Below are positions 23,557-35,476 of a DNA stretch of 64,000 nucleotides, one piece after another; within the stretch, counting starts at the first letter, position 1; each line of letters opens with the position of its first letter. A program made the translations under genes and the position numbers. Under the pieces are notes generated by a model. The model searched no databases and had not been told where the DNA came from. It saw nothing but the letters and a program-made list of their open reading frames with translations. Where the stretch lies: assembly GCA_020881915.1 (NCBI GenBank), contig JAJFPB010000006.1, forward strand, positions 186,001-250,000, read 5' to 3'. Source of the DNA: Paramyrothecium sp. XJ0827. Its lineage: Eukaryota; Ascomycota; Sordariomycetes; Hypocreales; Stachybotryaceae.

Positions 23557-24878
23557 TCATTGTAATACCGAAGCAATGACAGCATGGGTCCTTTCCAATA
23601 AATCCAACACATGTTTTTTCCATCCCTCGTTACACGGCGTGGAGCCGCTTCTCGTCATCACCTGCACATCTATTCGATTGATGCTGATGAAGGGATGTGT
23701 TTGGTTTTGTACGTAATCGACCATCGGCGTCCCCATTGGACATGTCTCGGCCAGTGACGTCTCGGCTCGTAATGCCTCGGATGGGAACGTATCGGCTGGC
23801 GTTGCCTTTTCCGTTGTCGGTAATGCCGTGTCGGGGTCCATCAGCGTAGCGTTCACTACCACCTCTAGCGTACCTTCGCTTCCATCTGGATAGATCAGTC
23901 CTTCTGGACTTCTCAAGTCACACGGCTCACTGTTCAATTGCTCGGAGAACCCCATATGTTGAGCCTCTTCCTCCCCCATGTCCAGTGGGGTGGTGTTGAC
24001 TTCCACTGTGGAATCTACTGACTGCTCTTGTGTGACTGGCTTATCTCCGGGACTGGACCCAGGGTCCATTTTACACGTAATCGGGGACGTGGTCGCTATC
24101 GGACTAGAGAAATGTGGTAAGGTGGCTGTATTTGGACGTAATGTGTTCGAGGGATTGCCACTGAGGCTTGCTGGGCCTGTGCTAGCGATTGATGGTGACT
24201 GCGCTCGCGTTCTTCTTCTAAGAGCCTTCCTGTGCCGGCCGGCAGTAATGCGTCGCAAAGTGTGCCTCAGGGACGAACGGGTTCTTGGCCCAGAAGAAGC
24301 TTCCATGACCTAATGCCAAAATTAGCCCAGATGAAGCACAGAATTGTTCTCCACAAGCAACACCAACAAGATTATGGACGCTCGGTACAAATTCGCCGTC
24401 CGGTAGGTATGCTGCCACCTCGTAAAGCCGGTGGGTTGGCTCCCAATAAATCGTTGCGGCAAAGATGCGTGCCGACTCCCCAAGCTCTATTGTCTTGTTC
24501 AGAAGGCTGGGACCACTCTTGCGAGCCTTTGCCTTTTCCTTGTCGTCGTAATCGTACCGCGTCGGCAAACGATGTCGTCGCCAGGCGCCTGGTGAGGGTG
24601 GCCTATCAGGCAAGGCATCTCTGATCTGGTTCTCTTATCAGACAGGTGGAATGCGGAGCACGAGTCTGGTGTTGAGGGCCACTAACCAGTCCGTCAACAT
24701 CTGGGAATTCATGATCTGGCGGCAAGTACACGGCGACGCGGTGGCAGCGATGAGTTGGCTCCCAGTAGACTGCAGCCGCAAAGATGTTTGCCCCGAGCCC
24801 AAGTTGGGTCACCTTGCTTAGGAGGCTAGACCCACTCTTTCTGGCTTTGGTCTTCTCCTTGGGAGTGTGCTCATCCAT
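23557..24878 (-). CDS. Protein with two tandem MADS-like segments
   Basis: Three blocks. Block A (24878-24687, from ATG) reads KTKARKSGSSLLSKVTQLG then NIFAAAVYWEPTHR. Block B (about 24620-24368) repeats the pattern as KAKARKSGPSLLNKTIELG and RIFAATIYWEPTHR. Both resemble the basic helix plus beta strands of MADS/SRF-type DNA-binding domains, though divergent. Block C (24309-23557) is a long low-complexity Ser/Thr/Pro tail. The B-C intron (GTTGGT..ATTAG, 58 nt) joins in phase. The A-B junction has a good donor (GTTAGT) and acceptor (GATCAG), but they do not preserve frame, so either the sites are different, the sequence has an error, or A and B are separate copies. MADS proteins bind DNA as dimers; the assignment is by pattern only. 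Confidence 0.45.
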
Positions 24879-24920
24879 GTTTTGCTTATGGCCTATCGGT
24901 AACAGCAAACCCTCGACCAA

Positions 24921-25299
24921 TGCTTGAAGTCAACAAATTATACAGTATACAAGAGTCAATAATCACAAGGCGATGAAAGACTAGATAGCAGAGGGGATGA
25001 ATGGCAGCGGTTGTTTGTATTGTTAAGCATTTCACCTCAGAAGTTCCACTTCCATACATATTTGAAGCTCTGCTGTACGGGATCTATGTATATGTCTCTG
25101 CTTCACTGGCCGCAGGTACAATCCATGGCTACTGTACACGTCTTTCAAATGTGTAGGTTGTACGATAGCATCACGACTGGGGTGTCATTATTGCGACAAG
25201 TACTGAGGAGAAAGGCATCAGATCCTTTTGTCCACTACTTGCCTTGTCAGCTTGTTGATAGTCCACTGCTGAGCAATCAACTCTAGCCAACTCGCGGGG
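24921..25299. other. Spacer before repeat tract
   Basis: No gene recognised; the sequence grades into the repeat-rich tract. Confidence 0.35.
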
Positions 25300-27160
25300 G
25301 CCAATCCCGTGTTAGCTTGTGTGTACAGTCAGTTGTACACTATTGGCTGTAGCAATTACGAGTTTCTAGCTCATCAAGACCCAGCCAATCAGTTGCTAGT
25401 CCATGTGTGCGTCAATTTAGTTTCTATTGTCCACATCTGGCCCTTTTGTAGCCGGCCAATCACTCATTAGCTTGCTAATGCCTGGCTTATTGACGGCCCA
25501 TCTTGGGCTCGACAGTATGTCCACTTCTGGATGTCTCGTCCATTTCTGGATGTCAAGTCAACTTCTGAATGGCCCACCCATTTTTGGACATCTCGTCAAC
25601 TTTTGGACGTCTTGTCTGTTTGAACCCCCATCCACCGTGTTACCGTAACACCCCATACACCTCATACACTCCCATCACTTCTGAATGTTTTTTCAACTTT
25701 TGGACATCCGTCCGCTTCTGGACGTCCAGATCTAGATGCTTCGTCAGCTTTTGGATGTCTTGTCTGTTTTAACCCACACCCACCGTGTAACACCTATACA
25801 TCCCATCCATTTCTGGACACCCTTTCCACTTCTAGCTCCTGCAAGGTCCAACTCGTCCACTCATTGATTTACAGACGCCTCGTCTGCTTGTGACACCCCC
25901 TCCTATCTTGGATGTTTCGCACGCGATGAATCCATTTATTGACACTGCTTCCGCCTCTGGACGCCTCCCCTACCGTCCAATCACGTTCCAACACCCTTTT
26001 CGAGCCAACTTATGCCTGGCCAATCAACTCTAACATTGCTCGACTCTCAACTCACTCCTTCTGATTCATCGCTACCTATTTGACCATCTAGTCAAATCCC
26101 AGGAGCCAATCCCGTATTAGCTTGTTTATAGAGTCAGTCATGCCCATTGGCTGCATCAAGTGCAAGTTTCTAGCTCATTGAGACCCAACCAATCAATCGC
26201 TAGTTCATCAACGCATCACTTTAGCTTCTACTATCCACTTCTGACGCTTCTACAGCTGGCCAATCTCGCGTTGGCGTGTTTGTAGAGCCAGTTGTACGCT
26301 ATTGGCTGCATTTTAGCTCATTCAAACCCAGCCAATCAATCGCTAGTTCATCAACGCATCACTCTAGCTTCTACTATCCACTTCTGCCGCTTCTATAGCT
26401 GGCCAATCCCGTATTAACGCGCTTGTATAGCAAGTTGTATACTATTGGCTACATCAATTGCACGTTATTTAGTCCCGGCCAATCAATTGCTAGCCCAACT
26501 ACCTTTGAAAAACTGCCCAGTCACCCGTGAGTTCGCTAATGTCTAGCCTATTCACGGTCCATCTCGGGCTCAACAGTATGCCCACTTCAGATTCACTGAT
26601 TTTAGCGTGACAGGATCCTATTCGTCCATCTCTTCACCCCAGCTCTCCCCAAAGCACCCCTAGAAGCTAGGTCCATCTATCGACACTCCGTCCGCTTCTT
26701 TACACCCCACACACAGGGCGTCTTGACTCTTTATTGACACTCCAGCCTCTGGTTGATACGCCATACAACCCTTCCACTTCCGCACGGCTGCTTTCTGGCA
26801 CCACACCCGCTGCTTCACACCCCGACCCCTTCTAGACGCCTCGTCAACTTCTGGGCGTCACATCAACTTCTGGACCTCACGTCTGTTTCTGGATGCTGCG
26901 TCAACTTTTGGACGTCTTGTTAGTTGGACACCCCCATCCACTATGTTAAGACACCATACACCCCATCCACGTCTGGGCGTCTCGTCTATTTCTGGATGCC
27001 TCGTCAATTTTTGGAGGCGCCGTTCGCTTCTGGACGCTTCGTCAACTTCCGGGTGCTTCGTCAACTTCTAGATGTCTTGTCTGTTTGACACCCCACCCAC
27101 TGAGTCAACACCCAATTCACCAGACATCTCGCAACTTCTGGATGTTCCGTCTGCTTCTTG

Positions 27161-27366
27161 ACACCCCATCCACTTCTGGACGTCTTGCATGTTTGTTGAC
27201 AGCCACACGTTGGTTCACGGCGCACACACCCCTTCCACTACTGAATGTGTCGTCAATTTCTGGACACCCCATCCACTTCTGGACGTCTTGCATGTTTGTT
27301 GACAGCCACACGTTGGTTCACGGCGCACACACCCCTTCCACTACTGAATGTGTCGTCAATTTCTGG
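27161..27366. repeat. Exact 103-bp tandem duplication
   Basis: Bases 27161-27263 and 27264-27366 are identical head to tail (both run ACACCCCATCCACTTCTGGA to GTCAATTTCTGGAC). This is the youngest duplication visible in the tract. Confidence 0.95.
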
Positions 27367-27571
27367 ACACTTCGTCAACATCTGGATGTCTTGTCTGTTT
27401 GTTGACACTCCATCCACTTCTGGGCGTCTCGTCCATTTCTGGATGTCTCGTCAATTTTTGGAGGCTCCGTCCGCTTCTGGATGTCTCTCCATTTGTTGAC
27501 ACCCCCTCCGTTTATTGACACATCATCCACTTCTTGACTTCTCGTCCACTTCTGGCTCTTCCGAATTCAGA

Positions 27572-27655
27572 ACGAGGCGTCTAGAAGTCAATGAGTGGAC
27601 GATTTACAGGAATACATCTGTAAATCGTCCACTCATTGACTTCTAGACGCCTCGT
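27572..27655. repeat. Perfect inverted repeat, 38-bp arms
   Basis: The arm 27572-27609 (starting ACGAGGCGTCTAGAAGTCAA) is matched exactly by its reverse complement at 27618-27655, with an 8-base loop GAATACAT. It could form a long hairpin. The arm is itself made of the tract's repeat words. Confidence 0.97.
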
Positions 27656-29268
27656 CTGCTTTTTGACGGCCCATCCACTGCTGAAACTTCACTCCTGAGC
27701 GTTCGCTTCTGGACACCTCTTATATTTGTGACACCCCCTCCAATTGGTATATATCGTCCATTTCTTGACGTTTGTACTCTCATTTGTCTTCTTGCTAATG
27801 ACGAATCCGTTTATTGACACTCCAACCATTTCTAGACGCCTCCTTTACCAGCCAATCACAGCTCATCCACTTCTGGACGCGATATCTCTACTCCTCTCTT
27901 ATCCACCGGCCATGCACACCCCATTCTTCGACAGTACATTTCTCATCGTCCTCCTTGAATGGCCAATGACAGTCCATCTGTGCGCTCTTCGTCCACATCT
28001 GGACCATCCCATCTGGACGTCCCAACACCCTCTTCGGGTCTACTCATACCTGACCAATCTGGTCAACTCTTTGCTCAACCCCTTCGATCCATCCTTTACT
28101 CAGCTAGCTATCTCTAACCAATCAACTGCCGTGTGATAATTTCTTGGCATGGACTACATTATATCCACTTCTGGAGGGTTAAGACGCCGACCAATCGACG
28201 GCAAGCTCGTGTGCTTGCCAGTCTAGCCTTGCTCAGGGCACTTCACTTCCGGCTCGTCTTTTCATTGCCTCGTTTTTAGTGAGAATTCCCACTCCTACTT
28301 GATTCGTCCTTTTCAACACGCCCCAGCCACCCCAGTGTTGGCGCATTCACTCGTCGTCCAATCGTGGTGTTTGAGCCTATCTACATCTGATCTAATCGAC
28401 TTGACTCCACCCTGGTCTTGTTCACGCTTAAACGACCCACTTCAAGTATATCCAATCATTTGCTAGTCAAGTTTCTGGCTTCGCCGGTTTCTATCAGAGC
28501 GTTGTTTGTAGCGTCCGGTCTTTGACATAACATCTTCAGCCTCGAGCCAATCGGAGCCGGGTAAGTTTTTTGCATTCTGACGTTGCCCAACCCTTGTCGT
28601 GATCCCGGCCCAACCCCTTGTCCTCCTCAGCCTTACTCATATTACATACGGCCCATGTTCGTCCACTTCCTGCCGTACCCACTTCTTGCTTCGACGCTTG
28701 GACAGGACCCAACCGATCCTGATTGGCTCATGTCTCTGTGCTTCCAGGCCTTGATCATTTACAGTCGTTTTGAGGTTCTTCAGGGATCTATTGAACAGCC
28801 AATCGCATTTCATCAGTTTTTGTCCCAAGCTTTCCTAGCACAGAGGCATGCAGATTAACAAAATAATGACAAAGATGCAAGAACACAAGGTCACTTCTGT
28901 AGCCATGGCCGACATCCACAATCAGATCTTGGCCATGAGACTGAGGATCATCGTGCCAGTCACACCACGGGTGTCGAGTTGAGATGGTGTGTGGACATGG
29001 ACTATACACACGCCGCTTGTGTCCAATATGGACGACATAACGCAGTCTACTTCTTTTTAAATATTCATACCCATTGCCGTTGAATTGTATCACGATGAAG
29101 TAGCATTCAGTCATTCATTCCCTATCCGATCATTTGATTGTTTGTCATTCTTCGATCTTCGAGCTATCCAAACATCCAGACATCCAAACAATCCTTTCTT
29201 GCCTCATCCCAACAGTCCGTTGCGCCAAGAGTCTAGCCATTCATCCTCATACTTGCCTCTTCAGCATA

Positions 29269-30000
29269 ATGTTCAACAATTCACAAGGTCAACGGCTCCG
29301 ACGAGCGGCGCAATTCAACAATGGCAGGCCTACGCTAGGCTTCAGCCAGAATAGGGTCGGCCCGAAGCCAACACGTCAATCGAGGGGTGACCTGCGCGGT
29401 CAATCAGGAGATTTAGACATGTCTTGGTTAAACACTCGTCTGAGCTCTCCTCAGGACAATAGTGCCCTTGAATTTGACAATCTTATGTGAGCATATATCG
29501 TGTTCTTGGGATCAAAGGACACGAGTTTGACATGAATATCATAGATCTATTGAGGATGATGTGTCAGACGAGTACCAGAACCAATTGGAACAGTGAGTGT
29601 AGCGTACAGCTCTGTAGGATATGCGTCAGACTCACAAGTTTGGAAGGTTATCACAAACCGTCATGAACCACTCGAAGATGTAAGTTGCCAGCCATGATAA
29701 CTTAAAGTTCACGAATACTGACCATGACATAGCATAAATGTGTTGCGCATGAAGTCAGTTGACCATTAGCCGGTGACTTGGATTCAACTAATTGAGTCAG
29801 GTTGCAACAAAAAGAAACCAAGTTTAAAGAGTATGCGGCCCTGGCGACCATGTGATCATATAGCGACGCAGCCTGACTTACCAATGCTGTGTCACAGGTT
29901 CGAAAAGGTGATCCAAGAGATGCGAGAATTTATCAAGCAGTCTATGAGCGGGATGCCACCGCCTGAAGCTGACCCGCTTGACGCGACCCTTTCCTTCTAA
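29269..30000 (+). CDS. Small coiled-coil protein, six exons
   Basis: Exons 29269-29486, 29545-29592, 29647-29679, 29733-29753, 29801-29851 and 29898-30000 give 157 residues. All five introns (46-58 nt) have GT..AG ends and interrupt codons at the same phase, and every internal exon is a multiple of three (48, 33, 21 and 51 nt), which makes the model self-consistent. The N-terminal 70 residues are basic and disordered (RLRRAAQFNNGRPTLGF). The rest is helical with heptad-like leucines (YQNQLEQLSQTVMNHSKI, MFEKVIQEMREFIKQSM). No family recognised; it resembles in style the coiled-coil pieces at 35.5-36.5 kb. Confidence 0.75.
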
Positions 30001-32655
30001 GCTCCCCGCAGCTGGTCTACAAGAGCACGAGGATGGCTGTTTTCCGACTCGGGCTTTTGGCAAACGTCAATGTGGAAGATGGTAAATGTATGCATTTGTC
30101 TTATTGCAGGATGTACGGCGATAGCACGCTAAAGACGTACGCTTGCAAAGTTACGATTTGGAAAATCGGTTGTAGGTTTCATTTGTGTCGAGGAAGAACA
30201 GATTATTTTCCCTTACTTGCGAAGAACTAAAGTATACCTGAATCTGGGAATAACTCGAGATCACGTCCCCTTCTACACTTGTATAATTACAGTATTATGA
30301 GTGATCACTCGCCAAATACGGTAGAGGTCCAGGTACGGGAGAGGCAATGCTATCCTGGCTGTGAACTGTGCATGTCTGCCACTGACGTCGTTACGATCGC
30401 CTTGAGGGGCCGCCTGACTCGAACGCCACGGTTTTTAGCCGATGACTTAGATCTTTAGACAATGCTGGATCGCCATGTCACTAGCGTCTAAAGAAAATAA
30501 GCTTGTGCAGATTCCTTGATAAAGTCAATTTTCATGATCGTCATGCCATCCGTGGCAGTGGTAAAGCCTTATTATGGTACTCTTCATGATTTGCAAAAAC
30601 GCTCTATATACTCTTTTGGTAAGACTTTCACTCTCCAGTAATTGGTATCTAAACCTCCGTGCCCCCTTTTTGGCTCTCACTTTCATTCTCTCTGCCATCC
30701 ACGCCTCGAGAAATCCGTATATTCTTCGGAGAGTCATTGTACATTTTGGTTTATCCTAAGCAGGATGGAATCTTATCTGAATTGGCCACGCTTGACAGTA
30801 ACATTGTCATGGTTGCCTCCATAGAGTCGAGGCGCTGTTTGAGGCTTGATTGGGTAGTCAGCAAAGTGAACGCCGGCGCGAACGTCTTTTTTTGGTTTGG
30901 TGGCAAGGAGCTTACACATTCACCTGATACTGAATTGCCATGTTGCTAGTGTCGAGGGAAGACAATGTCGGCGCATGCCTGTCCACAAAGTCAATTTACA
31001 CGGCCATCATTGCACGTGGGCCAACGGTAATCACTTACTCGTTACCCGCTGAGCAAGTAGGAGGAGTAGGATGATGGTTGAACCCTTGGTTCGACGCAAA
31101 GGTGTCCAAGCTCGGCTCTGATGACATACTGCCCTGCCACTGCGGCGGATGATAGGTGGGGTCGACCCTTGGGATGAACTGCTGTGCTGCCCAGGAGAAG
31201 GAGGCTGTGTGTTTGGGATGATGCGGCGCATTGTAGGCTTATTGTGCCTTCGAGACATCATGCCTGCGGAGTCCTGGGGTTGGTAGGGCATGTTATTTAA
31301 AGAGGCAAGTTAAGTGAGCTTATGAACGACCGTGACAACCACGAAACGCGCAAATTTTCCTTTCCCTTCAAGCCTCTTTCTTTCCCAAAGGAAAAACTCT
31401 GCTGTGGTCTTCTTTTATACAACTATCGCCGACCCGACAGTCTGGTTCAGGAGGTCAGAGAATGGGTTCGTCTAGCATATGGCTCATTTCCGCGATCCAC
31501 ACACTGTTCGGTACAAGACACATCCGAAGGCCGCGCACGTCTCTGCTGAGGATGGTGACTCGGCTTGACTTACAAAAAGGCATCCAAGCACTTGCTCAGG
31601 CTCAACTCGCATGGAGAGTACAAAGACGAGCAGGTATAGGGGTTCAGAAAGAGGCTGTCGAGAAATCCGTTATTTAGCAGCTAATACTACATTTTCCTTC
31701 TCAGCAATGGCTTGCTAAATTCTGGCTTTGTCTTCTCGAAGCGGCTGATTGATACAACCGGGTGGATGACGAACGCATGTCATCGATATCGGATTAGACC
31801 CGTTTGAAGCCCTGTAGCCGGACAATTCTCGGCACCGAGTCCACATGGCTTACGCCCGCCCGCCTGTGCACCGCCGGGTATTCGGCCACTACGGCAACGG
31901 CATGGCCTCATTTTTTTTTTTCGACCCTTCCGAGAGTCTCGTGGAGAATCTTATGGCTCCATAAATTAGTGTTTGATGACCTTAACCACCGTTTTTAGCG
32001 TCAAACGTTGAACGTTGAGGGCTGAGCGCCAAGCAAGCCCCAATCAATGATAAAAATCTGCAATGGTTTGCCAAGGAATCGCTTTATCGTGAACGGGAAT
32101 AATCTCCGCATGCACATCATCGTCTGCTAACCCCACAACTCCAACTCCACGAAGCCCACCGGCAGCCCACCGGGATCAGGGTTCTTGAACCGGGTACACT
32201 CAGACATAGCGGATTAGGAGATCCGCCTTGCCGTGAATTCCAGCACTGACAAAGTGTATGCGGCTCGCTCGTAAGGGTCTTACGACCGATGCCAGTCTTT
32301 GCCGGCCAACCTCGCCCAGAGCAAACTATTAGCGGTTAATGTGCAAGGACGTGCTTTAAGGCTTAGAGTCGCGATCCTAGTATGGCCGTTTCTTAAAGTG
32401 TCACTTTGAATTTAGGCGCCTACTAAACAAGATTTTGACAGTTTAAGCAGACCTAGGCCTGACTACATCCTCTTGCGAGATGATCCACTACCTGACTCGA
32501 TATGATCCCGTCCGTAGGCCCATCAGTGAGCCTGTCACACGATGGCCACCACAGGTTGTTTGGAGAGCTGATCGACACCAGTTTAGTCTAGTCCAACGTA
32601 TTAGAGAAGCCACCATTGCCGCATATCCTGCATTACAACATTGAAACATCGACGC
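30001..32655. other. Mostly non-coding; one possible small exon
   Basis: On the minus strand between about 31291 and 31030 two frames look partly coding (MSRRHNKPTMRRIIPNTQ, and in another frame SSEPSLDTFASNQG), followed by a GTAACG donor, which could be part of a multi-exon gene. Nothing else was recognised. A T-run lies at about 31910-31920. Confidence 0.3.
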
Positions 32656-32931
32656 TCACTTGGTTGAAGCCTTCTTTCCACCGGGTTGCGACTTGTCTGT
32701 ACTTTCCGTTGGTGACTTGCTCGCCACCCAGTCAGCCACCACCGTTCTATCCGTATCGGTAGATTCTGTCTCCTCCGCAGACGCCTCGAGGACAGGGGTC
32801 CATATGGATTGTAGTTTGGATAGCGCTTCTCGATGGTGTGGGCCTCTGATGGAGCTTGAGCGTTGCCTTGTCCGGTAGGCTTTAGTGCAACGGCTTCTGT
32901 GCGTGACACCATTTTCTGTGATGCGAGTCAT
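32656..32931 (-). CDS. Hypothetical protein, low confidence
   Basis: A 91-codon ATG-to-stop frame. Its second half has a biased composition typical of disordered fungal proteins (EASAEETESTDTDRTVVADW and a lysine-rich end). It may be one exon of a larger gene. No family recognised. Confidence 0.25.
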   Translation of the reverse strand: MTRITENGVTHRSRCTKAYRTRQRSSSIRGPHHREALSKLQSIWTPVLEASAEETESTDTDRTVVADWVASKSPTESTDKSQPGGKKASTK

Positions 32932-33186
32932 TTTTTTCCCTTTGTGCTGCTGTAGTATGTGTCAGGATACGAGCAACCCGAAAGATCTCGCATGTAACGT
33001 AGATATCATGTCTTCAACGCGATGGGTCGTGCCTTTTATTCTGAAGCCGGCGAGCCACCTAGTGTTGGCTCTTTGAGATCATGGTGGCATTTGGATGATC
33101 CAAATCCTGCCGCTCCAGAGTCACAAGCAAGCTAAGTGGGACATGGGACGCGGGATAGGAACAGCAGCAGAACCTGGGGCATGGGG

Positions 33187-33193
33187 TATAAAA
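33187..33193 (+). promoter_or_regulatory. TATA box of the Ulp1-like gene
   Basis: TATAAAA lies 56 nt upstream of the ATG at 33249, in the usual place for a fungal core promoter. Confidence 0.5.
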
Positions 33194-33248
33194 TGGCACC
33201 AGCCTTGGCCATGTTGGAGTTGGATACAGCAGCAGCCCCCAGAACAGC

Positions 33249-35038
33249 ATGGACGAACAGGCGCTATTCAAGAGGCTAACTCTCGGTCCTTTCTCTCGTA
33301 CCTCGCGTCCACTAATGGAAGCGGCCCTGCAAGCCATACGGAGGAGATACCCTAATAGCCATGGTCGAAGCTTGGCCAACAGCCCGGGGTCTTCGGCCTC
33401 ACCATCTGTAGAACACCAAGCCTCGCCTGCGCATACCGATACCAGTATCCCCGCACTCAGTGCCGAGCCTGCATGGGTCGACTTTGCGCAGGGGTTTGTG
33501 AGCTCCCGGCTGAAGATGTGGATGGTCGCATCACACCATCGACCTTGCGTCTGGCTAAAAATGACCATCTGGACGCCGAGAGCGTTGGTTCATACTTGGA
33601 ATTACTCCGAGTTGACTCGCCCTGCGCCAGGATAGTAGCCATTCGTGAACTACGGCATGATTGCAATGAGATCGGTGACGAAGGACTAGACCTTCCAACC
33701 ATCGTGCCCTTTCAAGATGGGGACGGCTGGGCTTTTGCCGTTGCGTATTTGGATTGCATCCATTGGTATGATAGTAGACCTGAAGCCAGCGTTCCCATTT
33801 TCCTAACCAGCGATGACCGGCCAGTGGTGGATGACTGGACCGGTCCGAAGCAACCCGATTGGGCTGACTCGGGGGTCCTCATGCTTTTAGGAATCCGACA
33901 GATCCAGCACGGTGTGCCCCATCTCGACCAGTTGGCTGCTAACCACTCTGGGCCTGGCTTTCGGTGTCGGGTTTTGATAGAACTGCTCTGTGGCAAGCTG
34001 AACCCAACCGAGTCCGACTTCGAAAACCTAGTTGCGCACGTAAGGCAAGAGCAAGAACAATCACTTTTCTTCGATGACGCCACATATGGCATGGATTTCG
34101 AGACAGATAATGAGGTGGAATCTCCTATTGCTGATGATGCAACCCATGTGGCCACCATAACACCTCCGGATTCCACGCAGAATCCTTCTCCACATGGAGC
34201 TCAGCAATGCCCTCCGGAGAGTGGGGCAAGCCCGTACACTCCTCGGCCGGTCTCAGGCAGAAGCCTGCCAGTTGCTCGACAAAGACCGCCGGTGCAGCTA
34301 GCGTCTCCACACGTTCGTGAAAATGGAACCACCGTTGCCAGGGCTGAAGGGGGCCCGGCGTCATTTCAATGGAGGTACGTGGTACAGCCGCGTCCCCTAG
34401 AGGACCGTCAAGTCATCCTTGGCCACCTCAGCCAGGCCGTCAAGGCCAGCCGAGCGGCTGGAGCGTCAATGCAGACACGCCTACCAGTGCTCTGGAGTCT
34501 GGTTCTGGACGATAACGTGAGCAGTACATTCCACCAGAGGTATAATGCGGTTCTGTTTCATGACAAAATGCAACAGCTTCACGATTCCGATGCGGTCAAT
34601 CAAGCCTGGGGCAACAATGGGTTGACAGACAGGCCCGTTGTTGACGAGATGAGATCGATGCAGTCATCATGCAGATTCTGGAGAGAGCTCTGCGACCTAC
34701 GCAGCGAATGGGGCGACGGAAAATACACCATGCTTCTCGTTGGGAACAAGTCAGTGATCAATAAGATGGGCAGGGTTCAAAAAGATGCCTTGATCGATGC
34801 AATTCGTGTACGCTTGTCCGATGTGTCTGACCCTCTGTCCGAGTGCCTGGATAAAGCTCGAGATCTTTGTTGCGCAATCGTGAATAAATCACTCCCCGAA
34901 GACACGCTCATGATCGACCGTTACTTGTTACGTCAGTACGATGTGTCGAGTGACGCATTGTACGGGGCTTTCACAAGCTTAGATCCGAGGGTTAAGGTTC
35001 CAATCCCGCGGCAAGTTCCGGTGCGTGTGCGAGGATGA
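33249..35038 (+). pseudogene. Ulp1-like (C48 fold) protein, catalytic residues lost, one frameshift
   Basis: The first frame begins at ATG 33249 behind a TATA box; the second runs 33474-35038 (521 codons with its own ATG). One more G in the GGGG run near 33491 would join them. Residues about 25-170 of the second frame follow the Ulp1/SENP pattern: LDAESVGSYLELL, then DGWAFAVAYLDCIHWYDS, then PDWADSGVLMLLGIRQI. In active family members a His precedes the Trp (HW) and a Cys follows Asp (DCG); here these are Gly and Ser, so the fold looks catalytically dead. A Pro/Ser-rich linker (about 220-300) leads to a helical C-terminal region. Ulp1-like domains process ubiquitin-like proteins and are also carried by some transposons. 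It may be a host pseudo-protease or a relic; if the frameshift is a sequence error the gene may be expressed. Confidence 0.6.
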
Positions 35039-35476
35039 ACGATTACCCCAACTGCTACAGTATCATTATGCGCGCGGGAAATTTTTGGGATTATTACGTT
35101 TGCATTAAATTTCGATTAACTAAAATTTCTGCATTTGATTCTACGAAATTTGCATCTCACGAATGTTTATTAATCAATCCACGCCACTGTATTAGACACT
35201 CTATTCCACGGCTCGCGCTTCATTGTGTAAACTGTCTAGGGTAGGGAAGGATCACTCAGTTGGGACTGACGAGAGGCCCTCCGCCCAAGCCACACTGTTC
35301 TTTTGGTCTGAATGGCTGACCGTGCTGTGCTAATTTTTGAATCGTTGGATGGCGGAACCGATCGGGATCTGCATCTTAGAATCTACCGGGCCCAGCCATC
35401 TTTGAACATTCTATCCATAGTCGTCGCTGCCACAGAGATTCCATTGTCTTTAAATTGCCAACCGAGCTTGTGTCAT
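35039..35476. other. Spacer, possible transposon end
   Basis: No coding signal. CAATCCACGCC (about 35175) and CTAGGGTAGGGAA (about 35238) resemble the termini of the hAT element at 15.5 kb, but no matching opposite end or duplication was found. Confidence 0.3.

Larger units (their letters stand above)
25300..28560. repeat. Degenerate minisatellite-like tract
   Basis: More than 3 kb built from variants of short words, chiefly CCACTTCTGGACGTCTCGTC, CGTCAACTTCTGGA and GCCAATCA. The first half also carries a longer unit of about 130-150 bp at about 25300, 26104, 26258 and 26400, beginning GCCAATCCCGTATTAGC and continuing through CTATTGGCT and GCCAATCAATCGCTAG. No plausible gene lies inside; the open frames are chance readings of the repeats. 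Confidence 0.85.

Noticed and set aside
27085..27499. Repetitive proteins encoded in the repeat tract
   Set aside because: The frames follow the DNA repeats in whichever phase lacks stops; no start context, no conserved residues.
25300..28560. CRISPR-like array
   Set aside because: Repeats are degenerate, irregularly spaced, without unique spacers, and the genome is fungal.
28583..28858. Open frame of 91 codons
   Set aside because: Composition like the repeat tract, no domain and no splice context; more likely chance.
30400..30430. tRNA-like T-loop
   Set aside because: A TTCGAGT-like string occurs on the minus strand, but no acceptor stem or anticodon arm could be folded around it.
35175..35260. 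Terminal repeat of a second copy of the 15.5-kb hAT element
   Set aside because: The similarity is limited to about 12 bases, and no opposite end or target duplication was found.
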